From contig JAQTTY010000007.1 in the NCBI GenBank assembly GCA_028710525.1, forward strand, positions 110,262-174,261: 64,000 nucleotides of DNA, read 5' to 3'. Shown here one piece after another: positions 16,736-24,455 of this stretch (the stretch's first letter is position 1; each line of letters starts with the position of its first letter). The stretch comes from Gallionella sp. GTDB lineage: Bacteria; Pseudomonadota; Gammaproteobacteria; Burkholderiales; Gallionellaceae. The notes below the pieces were generated by a model, which saw nothing but the letters and a program-made list of their open reading frames with translations, did not search any database and was not told the DNA's origin. The position numbers and the translations under genes were made by a program.

Positions 16736-18040
16736 ATGTCATTTTCTGGAATCTCTGCAAGTTTCATCTACCTTCTCCCCCTGCTAGCGATCGCTTTTTT
16801 TCATGTGCGCGGTCGCAATCGCAACACCGAAGCCGCTTTGGCCCAACAAAGGGAGGCTATCGAAGCTGGATTGACCGAGCCTTCATCCCTGCATCCCTTT
16901 ATAGATACAACCAAATGTCTAGGGGCTGGTGGCTGTGTCAGCGCTTGTCCTGAAGAGGCGATAGGTTTGATTGGCGGCAAGGCTTATCTAGTGAACCCCA
17001 CGGTTTGCATAGGACACGGCGCCTGCGAAGCAGCCTGTCCACATCACGCAATCAAGCTTGTTTTCGGTACTGAAAAACGCGGTATGGATATACCAAAACT
17101 CGACCCGAATTTCCAAACCAATGTACCCGGCATCTTTATCGCGGGTGAACTAGGCGGTATGGGGCTGATACGCAAAGCAGCTACTCAGGGCGCTCAAGCC
17201 ATCGATGCGATCAAGAAGCTGAAAGGTAGTAGTCATGCATTGGACGTCGTCATCGTTGGCGCAGGACCTGCAGGCTTAGCTTCAACTCTGGGCGCTATAG
17301 AGAACAAATTGCGCTACGTCACACTGGAGCAGGAAGGGTCACTAGGTGGCGCGATATTCCAGTATCCACGCAACAAAATAGCCATGACAGCACCAGTCAA
17401 ACTCCCTATCGTGGGCCTGATCAAGATGGGCGAAATCAGCAAGGAGGCGCTGTTGGAGTTCTGGAACGGCGTGGTGCATAAGACTAGTATGCAGATCAAT
17501 TTCACCGAGCGTATGGAGAAAATCACCAAAACGGACAATGGATTCTTAGTCAAGACCAATAAGCAGACCTACGACACCCGCTCCGTATTACTCGCAATTG
17601 GCCGTCGCGGTACGCCACGTAAATTGGGGGTACCCGGAGAAGACTTACCCAAGGTGGTGTACAGCCTGATAGATCCAGAACAGTATCGCAATATGCATGT
17701 ATTGGTGGTAGGGGGCGGTGATAGCGCCTTGGAAGCAGCCTGCTCCATTGCCGATGAACCCGGCACTACCGTAACAATCTCTTACCGTAGCGAAGCATTC
17801 GGCCGCGGCAAACCCAAGAACCGCGAGCGCCTACAAGCACTTGAAGCCCGCGGCCGATTGAAGGTCATGCTCAAATCCAACGTCAAAAATGTCACTACCG
17901 ATAGTGTTACGCTAGAGTATCAAGGGCAAATGATCGAGATACCTAATCAGGCAATCATCGTCTGTGCCGGCGGTATCTTGCCTACGCCATTCCTTAAAGA
18001 GATCGGCATCATCGTCGAGAGCAAGTACGGTTCCGAATAA
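16736..18040 (+). CDS. Membrane-anchored ferredoxin / NAD(P)-FAD oxidoreductase with permuted FAD motif
   Basis: 434 residues. One N-terminal helix (~9-25) is followed by a two-cluster ferredoxin domain (Cys61-67-71-72Pro and Cys91-97-101-102Pro). Next comes TNVPGIFIAGE at 128-138, normally the C-terminal FAD-closing motif of thioredoxin-reductase-like enzymes. The FAD Rossmann motif VIVGAGPAGLAS lies at ~173-184 and the NAD(P)H motif VLVVGGGDSALEAA near 323. No redox-active CXXC lies in the flavin part. The second Cys of each ferredoxin motif is absent (Ala64, His94). It diverges from the cytochrome operon, so a role passing electrons between NAD(P)H and the membrane chain is plausible. The true partner is unknown. 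Confidence 0.8.
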   Translation: MSFSGISASFIYLLPLLAIAFFHVRGRNRNTEAALAQQREAIEAGLTEPSSLHPFIDTTKCLGAGGCVSACPEEAIGLIGGKAYLVNPTVCIGHGACEAACPHHAIKLVFGTEKRGMDIPKLDPNFQTNVPGIFIAGELGGMGLIRKAATQGAQAIDAIKKLKGSSHALDVVIVGAGPAGLASTLGAIENKLRYVTLEQEGSLGGAIFQYPRNKIAMTAPVKLPIVGLIKMGEISKEALLEFWNGVVHKTSMQINFTERMEKITKTDNGFLVKTNKQTYDTRSVLLAIGRRGTPRKLGVPGEDLPKVVYSLIDPEQYRNMHVLVVGGGDSALEAACSIADEPGTTVTISYRSEAFGRGKPKNRERLQALEARGRLKVMLKSNVKNVTTDSVTLEYQGQMIEIPNQAIIVCAGGILPTPFLKEIGIIVESKYGSE

Positions 18041-18079
18041 GCTACAAATACCTAAGCTGCTAGGCGGTCAAGATAATCC

Positions 18080-18805
18080 CTATAACTTGACCGCATCTTC
18101 TATCAGTACCTTATAAGCATAGCCCGCGCCAAAATCCTGGTCTGTTCTTACCTTGCCCCTGAAGGTCACTACATCACCAATCTGCACAGGCACAGAGCTG
18201 GTCACTAAGATGTCATTGCTTTGATCTTTTTCCGACCCTGACCCATCGCGCACATGTATCCAGTTCTTGCCCATGATATCAGGGTTGTACTTTACGACTT
18301 TGCCTCGCACCACGACCGATTTGCCCTCTAATTTGGCTGCACCTTTTACGACCTCTGCAACGGCAAGTGCATCAGATTCTTCCGCCTTAGCGACGCGCGG
18401 AGTACTCCCTGACTTCCACTTTTGGGACAGTGCGATAAAGGAAGACCCCAAGCCCATAGGCACCGATTTATCGGCACTTTGTCCGTTGCCATTGGGTGCC
18501 CCTACCAAGTTACCAAACACTATGGTCGGGAAAGTCCGCTTCAATATTTTGCTCTCAAAGTCTTTCATCACGATTGCATCTTTTATCGCAACGACATTAC
18601 CTTTCTTGACCGGCGCGCTAATCACTGCAGTCCAAATCTCGCCCGCATGTGTATCCAACCTTAAATAGGTGAAATTTTCTACATTGATTACCTCTAGTAC
18701 CTCACCTTTCACCACCCCAGCATCTGCCTGGTTAGCCATCCCCTCACTTACAGCGAGAGCAGATGTAGTAAAGAACAACATACAGAATGCTAATAGGGCT
18801 TTCAT
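18080..18805 (-). CDS. Exported OB-fold protein next to the cytochrome locus
   Basis: 241 residues with a signal peptide (~1-18, cleaved after SALA). Two OB-like regions are visible: ~30-95 (KGEVLEVINVENFTYLRLDT, 'AVISAPVKKGNVVAIKDA') and ~150-241 (GKSVVVRGKVVKYNPDIMGKNWIHVRDGSG and 'VGDVVTFRGKVRTDQDFGAGYAYKVLIEDA'). The second matches the nucleic-acid-binding-type OB fold that is often found in secreted proteins beside multihaem cytochromes. It converges with the flavoprotein gene (39 bases between stops) and diverges from the type II secretion operon. Its function is unknown; a periplasmic accessory role is inferred from context only. Confidence 0.7.
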   Translation of the reverse strand: MKALLAFCMLFFTTSALAVSEGMANQADAGVVKGEVLEVINVENFTYLRLDTHAGEIWTAVISAPVKKGNVVAIKDAIVMKDFESKILKRTFPTIVFGNLVGAPNGNGQSADKSVPMGLGSSFIALSQKWKSGSTPRVAKAEESDALAVAEVVKGAAKLEGKSVVVRGKVVKYNPDIMGKNWIHVRDGSGSEKDQSNDILVTSSVPVQIGDVVTFRGKVRTDQDFGAGYAYKVLIEDAVKL

Positions 18806-18927
18806 AATTGCGATACTCCTAAAGGAACACTACTTTTCGTCAGCCTGAATAAGGCAAAAATCACAGCGGTGTGAGGATAACTGATTCCAACCTAGTAAGC
18901 ATGTAAAGCAATGCGCATATGCAGGCT

Positions 18928-18955
18928 TTGACCTTATACTTACGCACTGTTCAAT
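18928..18955 (+). promoter_or_regulatory. Possible sigma-70 promoter of the gsp operon
   Basis: TTGACC (18928-18933), a 16-base spacer and TTCAAT (18950-18955) lie 18 bases before the gspG ATG. The spacer is slightly short and the -10 is weak; this was found by eye. Confidence 0.35.
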
Positions 18956-18973
18956 TTCTCACGAAAGCCTACC

Positions 18974-19435
18974 ATGTGCAATCGCTTCCGAAGTGCAAAT
19001 CCCCCAGAAACTCTCAAGCCTCAGCGTGGCTTTACCTTGATCGAAATCATGGTCGTCGTCGTAATCATGGGTATCCTTGCGGCACTAGTCGTACCTAAGC
19101 TGATGGGGCGAGCAGATGACGCACGTATCGCAGCGGCCAAGCAAGACATCTCCACCATGATGCAGGCGCTTAAGTTATACAAACTAGATAACCAACGTTA
19201 CCCCACCACCGAGCAAGGCCTGACGGCTTTAATCAACAAGCCCACTTCGGGCCCAGCAGCGAATGGCTGGAAGACCGGCGGCTATCTGGATAAATTACCC
19301 AAAGATCCATGGGGAAATTCTTATCAATTTCTATCACCAGGCATCAAAGGTGAAGTCGATATCTTTACCTTGGGTGCAGATGGACAGCCCGGTGGTACTA
19401 GCAACGATGCCGACATAGGTTCTTGGGAGATATAA
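18974..19435 (+). CDS. gspG: Type II secretion major pseudopilin GspG
   Basis: 153 residues. The prepilin site RG19|FTLIE has Glu at +5, and the long hydrophobic helix 'IMVVVVIMGILAALVVPKLMG' follows. The GspG signatures 'ARIAAAKQDISTMMQALKLYKLDNQRYPTTEQGL' and the C-terminal calcium-site region DPWGNSYQFLSPG ... GADGQPGG are all present. The major pseudopilin builds the periplasmic piston that pushes folded substrates through the secretin. It is the first gene of a tightly packed operon. Confidence 0.97.
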   Translation: MCNRFRSANPPETLKPQRGFTLIEIMVVVVIMGILAALVVPKLMGRADDARIAAAKQDISTMMQALKLYKLDNQRYPTTEQGLTALINKPTSGPAANGWKTGGYLDKLPKDPWGNSYQFLSPGIKGEVDIFTLGADGQPGGTSNDADIGSWEI

Positions 19436-19436
19436 A

Positions 19437-19901
19437 GTGCGGCCTAGGCAACATGCGCTAGGCTTTACCCTGTTGGAACTACTGGTCGTCATGGTAATCG
19501 CGGGCATCTTGCTTGGCATGGTGTCTTTCAAAGCGATGCCTGACGACCGACAGGTGCTGCAACAGGATGCACAACGCATCGCGGTATTGCTGCAACTGGC
19601 ACGCGATGAAGCCATCGTACGCAACCGCCCTATCGCATTCGAGGCCGAGCCAAACCGATATCGCTTCCTTATACGTGAAAAACAAGAGTGGCTGACTTTG
19701 CAAGATGATGAAATATTGCGTGAACGTGATTTCAAGCGTGCCCCCGTGAGTTTCAACATGACTCCCGAACCTACGCCCTCTCCCTTGCGCATCGTCTTTG
19801 GCAATGAACCGGTCAGCCGCCCGTTCGTTTTGACGTTTTCAGTTGGTACGGCACATACCTCCATACATGCAGATGGTATCGGCCATTTCGAGGTCGATTG
19901 A
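19437..19901 (+). CDS. gspH: Type II secretion minor pseudopilin GspH
   Basis: 154 residues from a GTG one base after the gspG stop. The prepilin cleavage site is G9|FTLLE followed by a hydrophobic helix. 'QQDAQRIAVLLQLARDEAIVRNRPIAFEAEPNRYRFL' is the typical GspH alpha-beta core. GspH is a minor pseudopilin linking the tip complex to the shaft. Its place second after gspG is canonical. Confidence 0.9.
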   Translation: MRPRQHALGFTLLELLVVMVIAGILLGMVSFKAMPDDRQVLQQDAQRIAVLLQLARDEAIVRNRPIAFEAEPNRYRFLIREKQEWLTLQDDEILRERDFKRAPVSFNMTPEPTPSPLRIVFGNEPVSRPFVLTFSVGTAHTSIHADGIGHFEVD

Positions 19902-19905
19902 AACG

Positions 19906-20274
19906 ATGAACGTACGCCAAGTTGGATTCACCTTATTGGAAGTATTGGTCGCTCTAGTGATAGTTGGAACCGCCTTAGGTGCAAGCCTACGCGCAGTCGC
20001 TAGCCTGACTCAGAACAGTACGGGCTTGCGGGCCGCAACTTTAGCAACGTGGTCTGCTGAGAACCGTTTGTCACAGATACGTTTGAAGCAGACTTGGCCT
20101 CCACTAGGTGCAAATGGCTTCCCCTGCCCGCAGGCAGACTTGTTGCTGCAATGCGAAGAACAGGTTTATGCCACTCCCAACCCCTTTTTTCGACGTGTAG
20201 AAGTCAGCGTGTATGACGCAGATCACAGCAGACGCATTATCAAATTGACCCAGGTGGTGTCCAATGCACAATGA
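19906..20274 (+). CDS. gspI: Type II secretion minor pseudopilin GspI
   Basis: 122 residues from the ATG at 19906 (MNVRQVGFTLLEV), four bases after gspH. The open frame extends upstream into gspH but lacks conservation. The prepilin site is G7|FTLLE. 'ATWSAENRLSQIRLKQTWPP' is the family's GspI motif (A-N-L). GspI initiates the tip complex with GspJ and GspK. Confidence 0.93.
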   Translation: MNVRQVGFTLLEVLVALVIVGTALGASLRAVASLTQNSTGLRAATLATWSAENRLSQIRLKQTWPPLGANGFPCPQADLLLQCEEQVYATPNPFFRRVEVSVYDADHSRRIIKLTQVVSNAQ

Positions 20275-20911
20275 CCACCTAAGCCAGCGTGGCATGAGAC
20301 GCCAATGTGGCTTGACCCTCGTCGAATTACTGGTCGCCATCAGCATCCTCGGCATCGTAGCGGTGATGGGTTGGCGTGGGCTGGACAGCATCATGCGCTC
20401 ACGTACTGCCCTCAACGCGGAACTCGAACAGACCCGCGGCATGCAGCTTGCCTTCGCGCAATTGCAAAGTGACTGTGCGCATTTGGCTGACAACACCTTG
20501 TTGCCCGCCCGACCCGCTATCAATGCATTACCTGACAAACTCACGCTGATTCGTAGTGTCTACGCCGAGAATCAACCTACCCGTTTGCAAGTCATCAGCT
20601 ATCGCTTGCAAGACCAGAAACTGGCACGCAGAGAATCACCTTCAACGCGCGATCTAAAAGAACTAGACCACTATTGGCTGACTGCACTGAACGACACAGA
20701 CGCCGCACCCGTCGTTGTGCTGCAGAGCGGCATCCTATCCATGTCACTCAGGATATGGCTGAAAGGGAGCGCAATCTGGCAAGACGGCAAAGATCCGATG
20801 CTGTTGGTAAGTCTGAACAATGGCATCCCCCCATTGGGCTTGGAAGTGGTACTCGAGCAGAGCAGTCATACACAAAGTTTGACCAAGCTATTCTTGTTAG
20901 GGGCGATATGA
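20264..20911 (+). CDS. gspJ: Type II secretion minor pseudopilin GspJ
   Basis: 215 residues, overlapping gspI by 11 bases. The prepilin site is CG16|LTLVELLVAISILG. The conserved GspJ block 'WRGLDSIMRSRTALNAELEQTRGMQLAFAQLQSDCAHL' follows, and the C-terminal half is beta-rich ('LEVVLEQSSHTQSLTKLFLL'). Tip-complex component with GspI and GspK. Confidence 0.93.
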   Translation: MHNDHLSQRGMRRQCGLTLVELLVAISILGIVAVMGWRGLDSIMRSRTALNAELEQTRGMQLAFAQLQSDCAHLADNTLLPARPAINALPDKLTLIRSVYAENQPTRLQVISYRLQDQKLARRESPSTRDLKELDHYWLTALNDTDAAPVVVLQSGILSMSLRIWLKGSAIWQDGKDPMLLVSLNNGIPPLGLEVVLEQSSHTQSLTKLFLLGAI

Positions 20912-21867
20912 GTCACGCTCACGGCACTCAACACAATCAACGCGGTGTAGCTGTCATCATGGCCCTGCTACTCACCACGCTTGCAATTACCATCGTCGCT
21001 AGCCTGTTCTGGCAACAACAGGTGCAGGTAAGGCTAATAGAGAATCAGCGCTTGCAGTTACAAAAACAATGGATATTGCGCGGCGCACTGGACTGGGCCA
21101 GTTTGATATTGCGAGAGGATGCAAAATACTCCAGCGTAGATACCCTAGACGAACCTTGGGCCACCCCGCTCGCCGAAACGCGTCTGGACCAATATGTAGA
21201 GAACGGCAAAGCAGAAGGCGATATTGCTGACACCACCTTGTCTGGCGGCATAGAAGATGCGCAAGCACGTTTCAATCTGAACAATCTAGCGAAGAACGGT
21301 GTCATCGATCCAACTGCGGTCGCAACTTTCTCCCGCTTGCTGACTTTACTTAACTTGCCCCCCGAACTAGCAAACACCACAGCCAAACAAGTCTCTCAAG
21401 TGATTCACCCTAGTACAACAATCGCTTCCGATTCGACTGGCAACGCTGATGCAACCGCCAACTCAAAATTGATAGCCTTCCAACAAGTAGACGATCTATT
21501 GGCTGTTCCAGGCTGGTCGCCAAAGCTACTCACGATAATAAGACCATTTGTGATCTGTTTGCCTAACTACTCAGCCATCAACATCAACACAGCTAGGGCT
21601 CAGGTACTCTCTGCACTATTAGATATCCCAATGCAAGACGCCAACACTTTGGTGACATCACGTAAATCTGCAAGCTTTCGTGACTTGGCCGATGCCTCCA
21701 ATCGATTACCTAAGAACAGATTTCTGTCCACCAACAACGCCAGCACAACTACGAATTACTTCCTTGTAGAAGGCAAAGTACACATGAATCGTGCTAGGTT
21801 AGATATGCTGGCGCTGATAGTACGCAATGGCGCGGCTACCAAAACTCTATGGATAGTGGAAAGATGA
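20908..21867 (+). CDS. gspK: Type II secretion minor pseudopilin GspK
   Basis: 319 residues from the ATG at 20908, in ATGA overlap with gspJ; an earlier in-frame ATG lies in gspJ and is not used. The N-terminus QRG13|VAVIMALLLTTLAI lacks Glu at +5, as is normal for GspK. The large inserted alpha domain 'GGIEDAQARFNLNNL' (with D-RFN-N) and SAININTARAQVLSALL are signatures. GspK caps the pseudopilus tip. The ~100 bases before gspL contain no gene. Confidence 0.94.
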   Translation: MSHAHGTQHNQRGVAVIMALLLTTLAITIVASLFWQQQVQVRLIENQRLQLQKQWILRGALDWASLILREDAKYSSVDTLDEPWATPLAETRLDQYVENGKAEGDIADTTLSGGIEDAQARFNLNNLAKNGVIDPTAVATFSRLLTLLNLPPELANTTAKQVSQVIHPSTTIASDSTGNADATANSKLIAFQQVDDLLAVPGWSPKLLTIIRPFVICLPNYSAININTARAQVLSALLDIPMQDANTLVTSRKSASFRDLADASNRLPKNRFLSTNNASTTTNYFLVEGKVHMNRARLDMLALIVRNGAATKTLWIVER

Positions 21868-21972
21868 CGCTCAGGACATGAATACCTCTTTGAAATATCT
21901 ATGGCAATTTCATACTATCGAAAAGCTAAATTGCTATAAGCTCCGACTCACCATGAACTGCGCAAATCTAAA

Positions 21973-23178
21973 GTGAACACGCTCGTAATCAATATTCCTG
22001 CGCAAGCCTGTGCCCCGACACCTCAGTCATTACTGACCAGAAGTTGTGTCTACACACGCCTCGGTAAACAAAGCGCGCTAGAACTTCAAGGAACTGCGAC
22101 GCTGGGAGAACTGAGCACGTCCATTAAATTCGCCAAGCAAGTAATACTGCTACTCGCTGCAGTAGACGTAACGCTGCTGCGCATGAACATCCCCCCCTTG
22201 TCCGCTTCCAAGCTACGTGCCGCCTTACCCAATCTGGTCGAAGAGCGAGTATTGGCGGATCCATATGATTGCCTGATCAGTTGTAGTATTCAGCCTGGCG
22301 GGATGCAAACAGTCGCTGTGACTCAGCGTGCTTGGGTAGAACTTTTGCTACAGACCCTGAGAGGTCTGGGCGCGCAACGCATCATCATATTGCCATCGCA
22401 AACATCGTTGCCCTTGCTGGAGGGGCAGATCAGCGGTGCACTTCAGGATATGGGCTCTACTCTGAATCTACGTCTATCCGAGCACGAAGGGATAGGACTG
22501 CTGATAGACCCAGCAGCAGGACTGATGGACACGCTGCACACATTGATACCAGCCGCGCCTGTTACGCTGTTCCTGGATGAGGAGATGCAACGCAAACACG
22601 GCGCAGATCTGGCCGCCGATATTGGCGTCACGATCAAGGCACTAAATGGCACACACTTTCAGATGCCAGACATATCGCTCGATCTCGCAGCCGGTGTTGC
22701 CTCGGCGCACCAAAACTCTTGGGACTGGCGACCATGGCGCTGGCCCTTGGTGCTCGGTGCTGCGTTGTTGCTCACGCAAACAGTTGCTTTGAATCTAGAC
22801 TGGTGGCACTTGAGCCGCGAGTCGCTTGATTTGCGTACCAGTATGAAGCAGATCTATCTCTCTGCTTACCCCAACGAAACGGTGATCCTAGACCCGCTGC
22901 TACAAATGCAACAAAAGATAGCTGCTTCCCGCCACAATGCCGGTCTGAGCGCGGCAGATGACTTTGATAGTCTGCTCGCCGAGTTCGGTGCGGCATGGTC
23001 AGCCACCCAACCACCCACCAGCATCACTGCCATCGAGTATCACGAGCACAAACTCATGGTCAGTCTAAAGGACAAGGTCAACATAGATGGTTTGCAGAAT
23101 ACGTTGGCACAGCGCGGTTTAGCGCTCGAAGTGGCTCAGGATAACGAGCGCAGTTGGACACTCAGGAGTCGCAAATGA
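21973..23178 (+). CDS. gspL: Type II secretion inner-membrane protein GspL
   Basis: 401 residues from a GTG. The N-terminal actin-like cytoplasmic domain includes 'LSASKLRAALPNLVEERVLADPYDCLI', a GspL motif. A single transmembrane helix lies near residues 258-275, and a small C-terminal periplasmic ferredoxin-like domain follows. GspL binds the GspE ATPase and couples it to GspM and the pseudopilus. It follows gspK after ~105 bases, the only gap inside the operon. Confidence 0.9.
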   Translation: MNTLVINIPAQACAPTPQSLLTRSCVYTRLGKQSALELQGTATLGELSTSIKFAKQVILLLAAVDVTLLRMNIPPLSASKLRAALPNLVEERVLADPYDCLISCSIQPGGMQTVAVTQRAWVELLLQTLRGLGAQRIIILPSQTSLPLLEGQISGALQDMGSTLNLRLSEHEGIGLLIDPAAGLMDTLHTLIPAAPVTLFLDEEMQRKHGADLAADIGVTIKALNGTHFQMPDISLDLAAGVASAHQNSWDWRPWRWPLVLGAALLLTQTVALNLDWWHLSRESLDLRTSMKQIYLSAYPNETVILDPLLQMQQKIAASRHNAGLSAADDFDSLLAEFGAAWSATQPPTSITAIEYHEHKLMVSLKDKVNIDGLQNTLAQRGLALEVAQDNERSWTLRSRK

Positions 23179-23681
23179 GCATGAGCTTAAGCAGTTTGAC
23201 TAGCTGGGTCTCAGACTTCTGGTCTATGCGTGATGCGCGCGAACGCAAGCTCATAACACTGTGTGCCTGCCTAATAATCGGCACCGTCTATTACTTGCTA
23301 CTGATCGCACCCGCTGTCACTGGCCACGCACGCCTGAACCACGAGCTTCCTGCTTTGCACCAACAAGTCGCACAACTACAGTCATTGGCGAATCAGGCCG
23401 CCGATCTGAAGAGTAAAGAAGCCTCGCCGGTAGCACTCCTCTCCCAAGACAGCTTGGCCATGGCACTGTCGGCACATGGCCTCAAGGCCAAGAGTCTTAA
23501 TATCTCCGAACAGACCGCGCAACTAGCGATGGAAAACGTTTCCTATACACAGGCCTTGGCACTATTGGACACACTAAAACAGACCATGCGTATTGATGTA
23601 GTCGACGCAAAATTCACGCTGCTGGATAAAGTTGACATGATAAACGCCAGCCTCACCCTGCATCAGTCGGGGATGCCATAA
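23175..23681 (+). CDS. gspM: Type II secretion inner-membrane protein GspM
   Basis: 168 residues from the ATG at 23175 (ATGA overlap with gspL). A short cytoplasmic segment with 'SMRDARERKLITL' leads into one transmembrane helix (~35-52), a coiled-coil-like region and a ferredoxin-like periplasmic domain. GspM is the partner of GspL in the inner-membrane platform. Sequence conservation of the family is low, so the call rests on topology and position. Confidence 0.87.
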   Translation: MSMSLSSLTSWVSDFWSMRDARERKLITLCACLIIGTVYYLLLIAPAVTGHARLNHELPALHQQVAQLQSLANQAADLKSKEASPVALLSQDSLAMALSAHGLKAKSLNISEQTAQLAMENVSYTQALALLDTLKQTMRIDVVDAKFTLLDKVDMINASLTLHQSGMP

Positions 23682-24455
23682 GTGTTGCGCTTACTCCTTT
23701 GGACAGTAACTGGCATTCTGAGTGTGCTCGTCGTCGCACTGGTTTTTCTACCAATCACACTACTGACACCTTTTATAGAGTCACAGACCCAAGGGCGCAT
23801 CACGCTAGGTGATGCACAAGGGACAATCTGGAAAGGTTCGGCATTCATAGGGAGTGCGCCCGCCGCGAACGCGCCTATCACGCCGCTATTGCCTGGACGA
23901 TTCGCTTGGAAGATTTCCCCCACTCTTTTATTGGGTATCGTAGAAATAGAGTTGGCTAACGCCAGCGCACTTTCCACACCTTTGCATATCACTGGCAACT
24001 GGCGCGAATTACTCATCAGCCCCGCTTCTATAACGCTGCCAGCAGAGCGACTTGCCAGCCTAGGTGCGCCCCTGAATACATTGCGCCCCAGCGGGCAGAT
24101 GCGCCTAGATTGGCAGCCACTACGTTTGTCCCTAGCAGACGGAATGGCACAACTCAACGGCCGCATGGACTTGCAGTTGACCGACATCTCATCACGCTTA
24201 TCCCCCATCAAGCCACTGGGTGCTTATAATCTGAACCTCGTATGGCAAGCCCAGCAAGCAGCGGTCACACTTACGACACGGCAAGGGCCTCTATTGCTGG
24301 ATGGCAGTGGCATGCTGAACAATGGTCATTTGAGATTTTCCGGTACGGCACAAGCCGCAACTGGACAAGAACTAGCCTTGGCAAATCTACTTAATTTGCT
24401 GGGTCAACGCCGCTTTATAGGGGGCAAAGACATCATCGCTTTGGAAATCCAATGA
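23682..24455 (+). CDS. gspN: Type II secretion protein GspN
   Basis: 257 residues starting at a GTG directly abutting the gspM stop. One N-terminal membrane anchor (~1-24, 'LWTVTGILSVLVVALVFLP') precedes a periplasmic beta-rich domain containing 'GRITLGDAQGTIWKGSAFI' and 'GRFAWKISPTLLLG', typical of GspN (T2SN). GspN is present in a subset of type II systems and its exact role is unsettled. The stop overlaps the gspD start (ATGA). Confidence 0.88.
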   Translation: MLRLLLWTVTGILSVLVVALVFLPITLLTPFIESQTQGRITLGDAQGTIWKGSAFIGSAPAANAPITPLLPGRFAWKISPTLLLGIVEIELANASALSTPLHITGNWRELLISPASITLPAERLASLGAPLNTLRPSGQMRLDWQPLRLSLADGMAQLNGRMDLQLTDISSRLSPIKPLGAYNLNLVWQAQQAAVTLTTRQGPLLLDGSGMLNNGHLRFSGTAQAATGQELALANLLNLLGQRRFIGGKDIIALEIQ

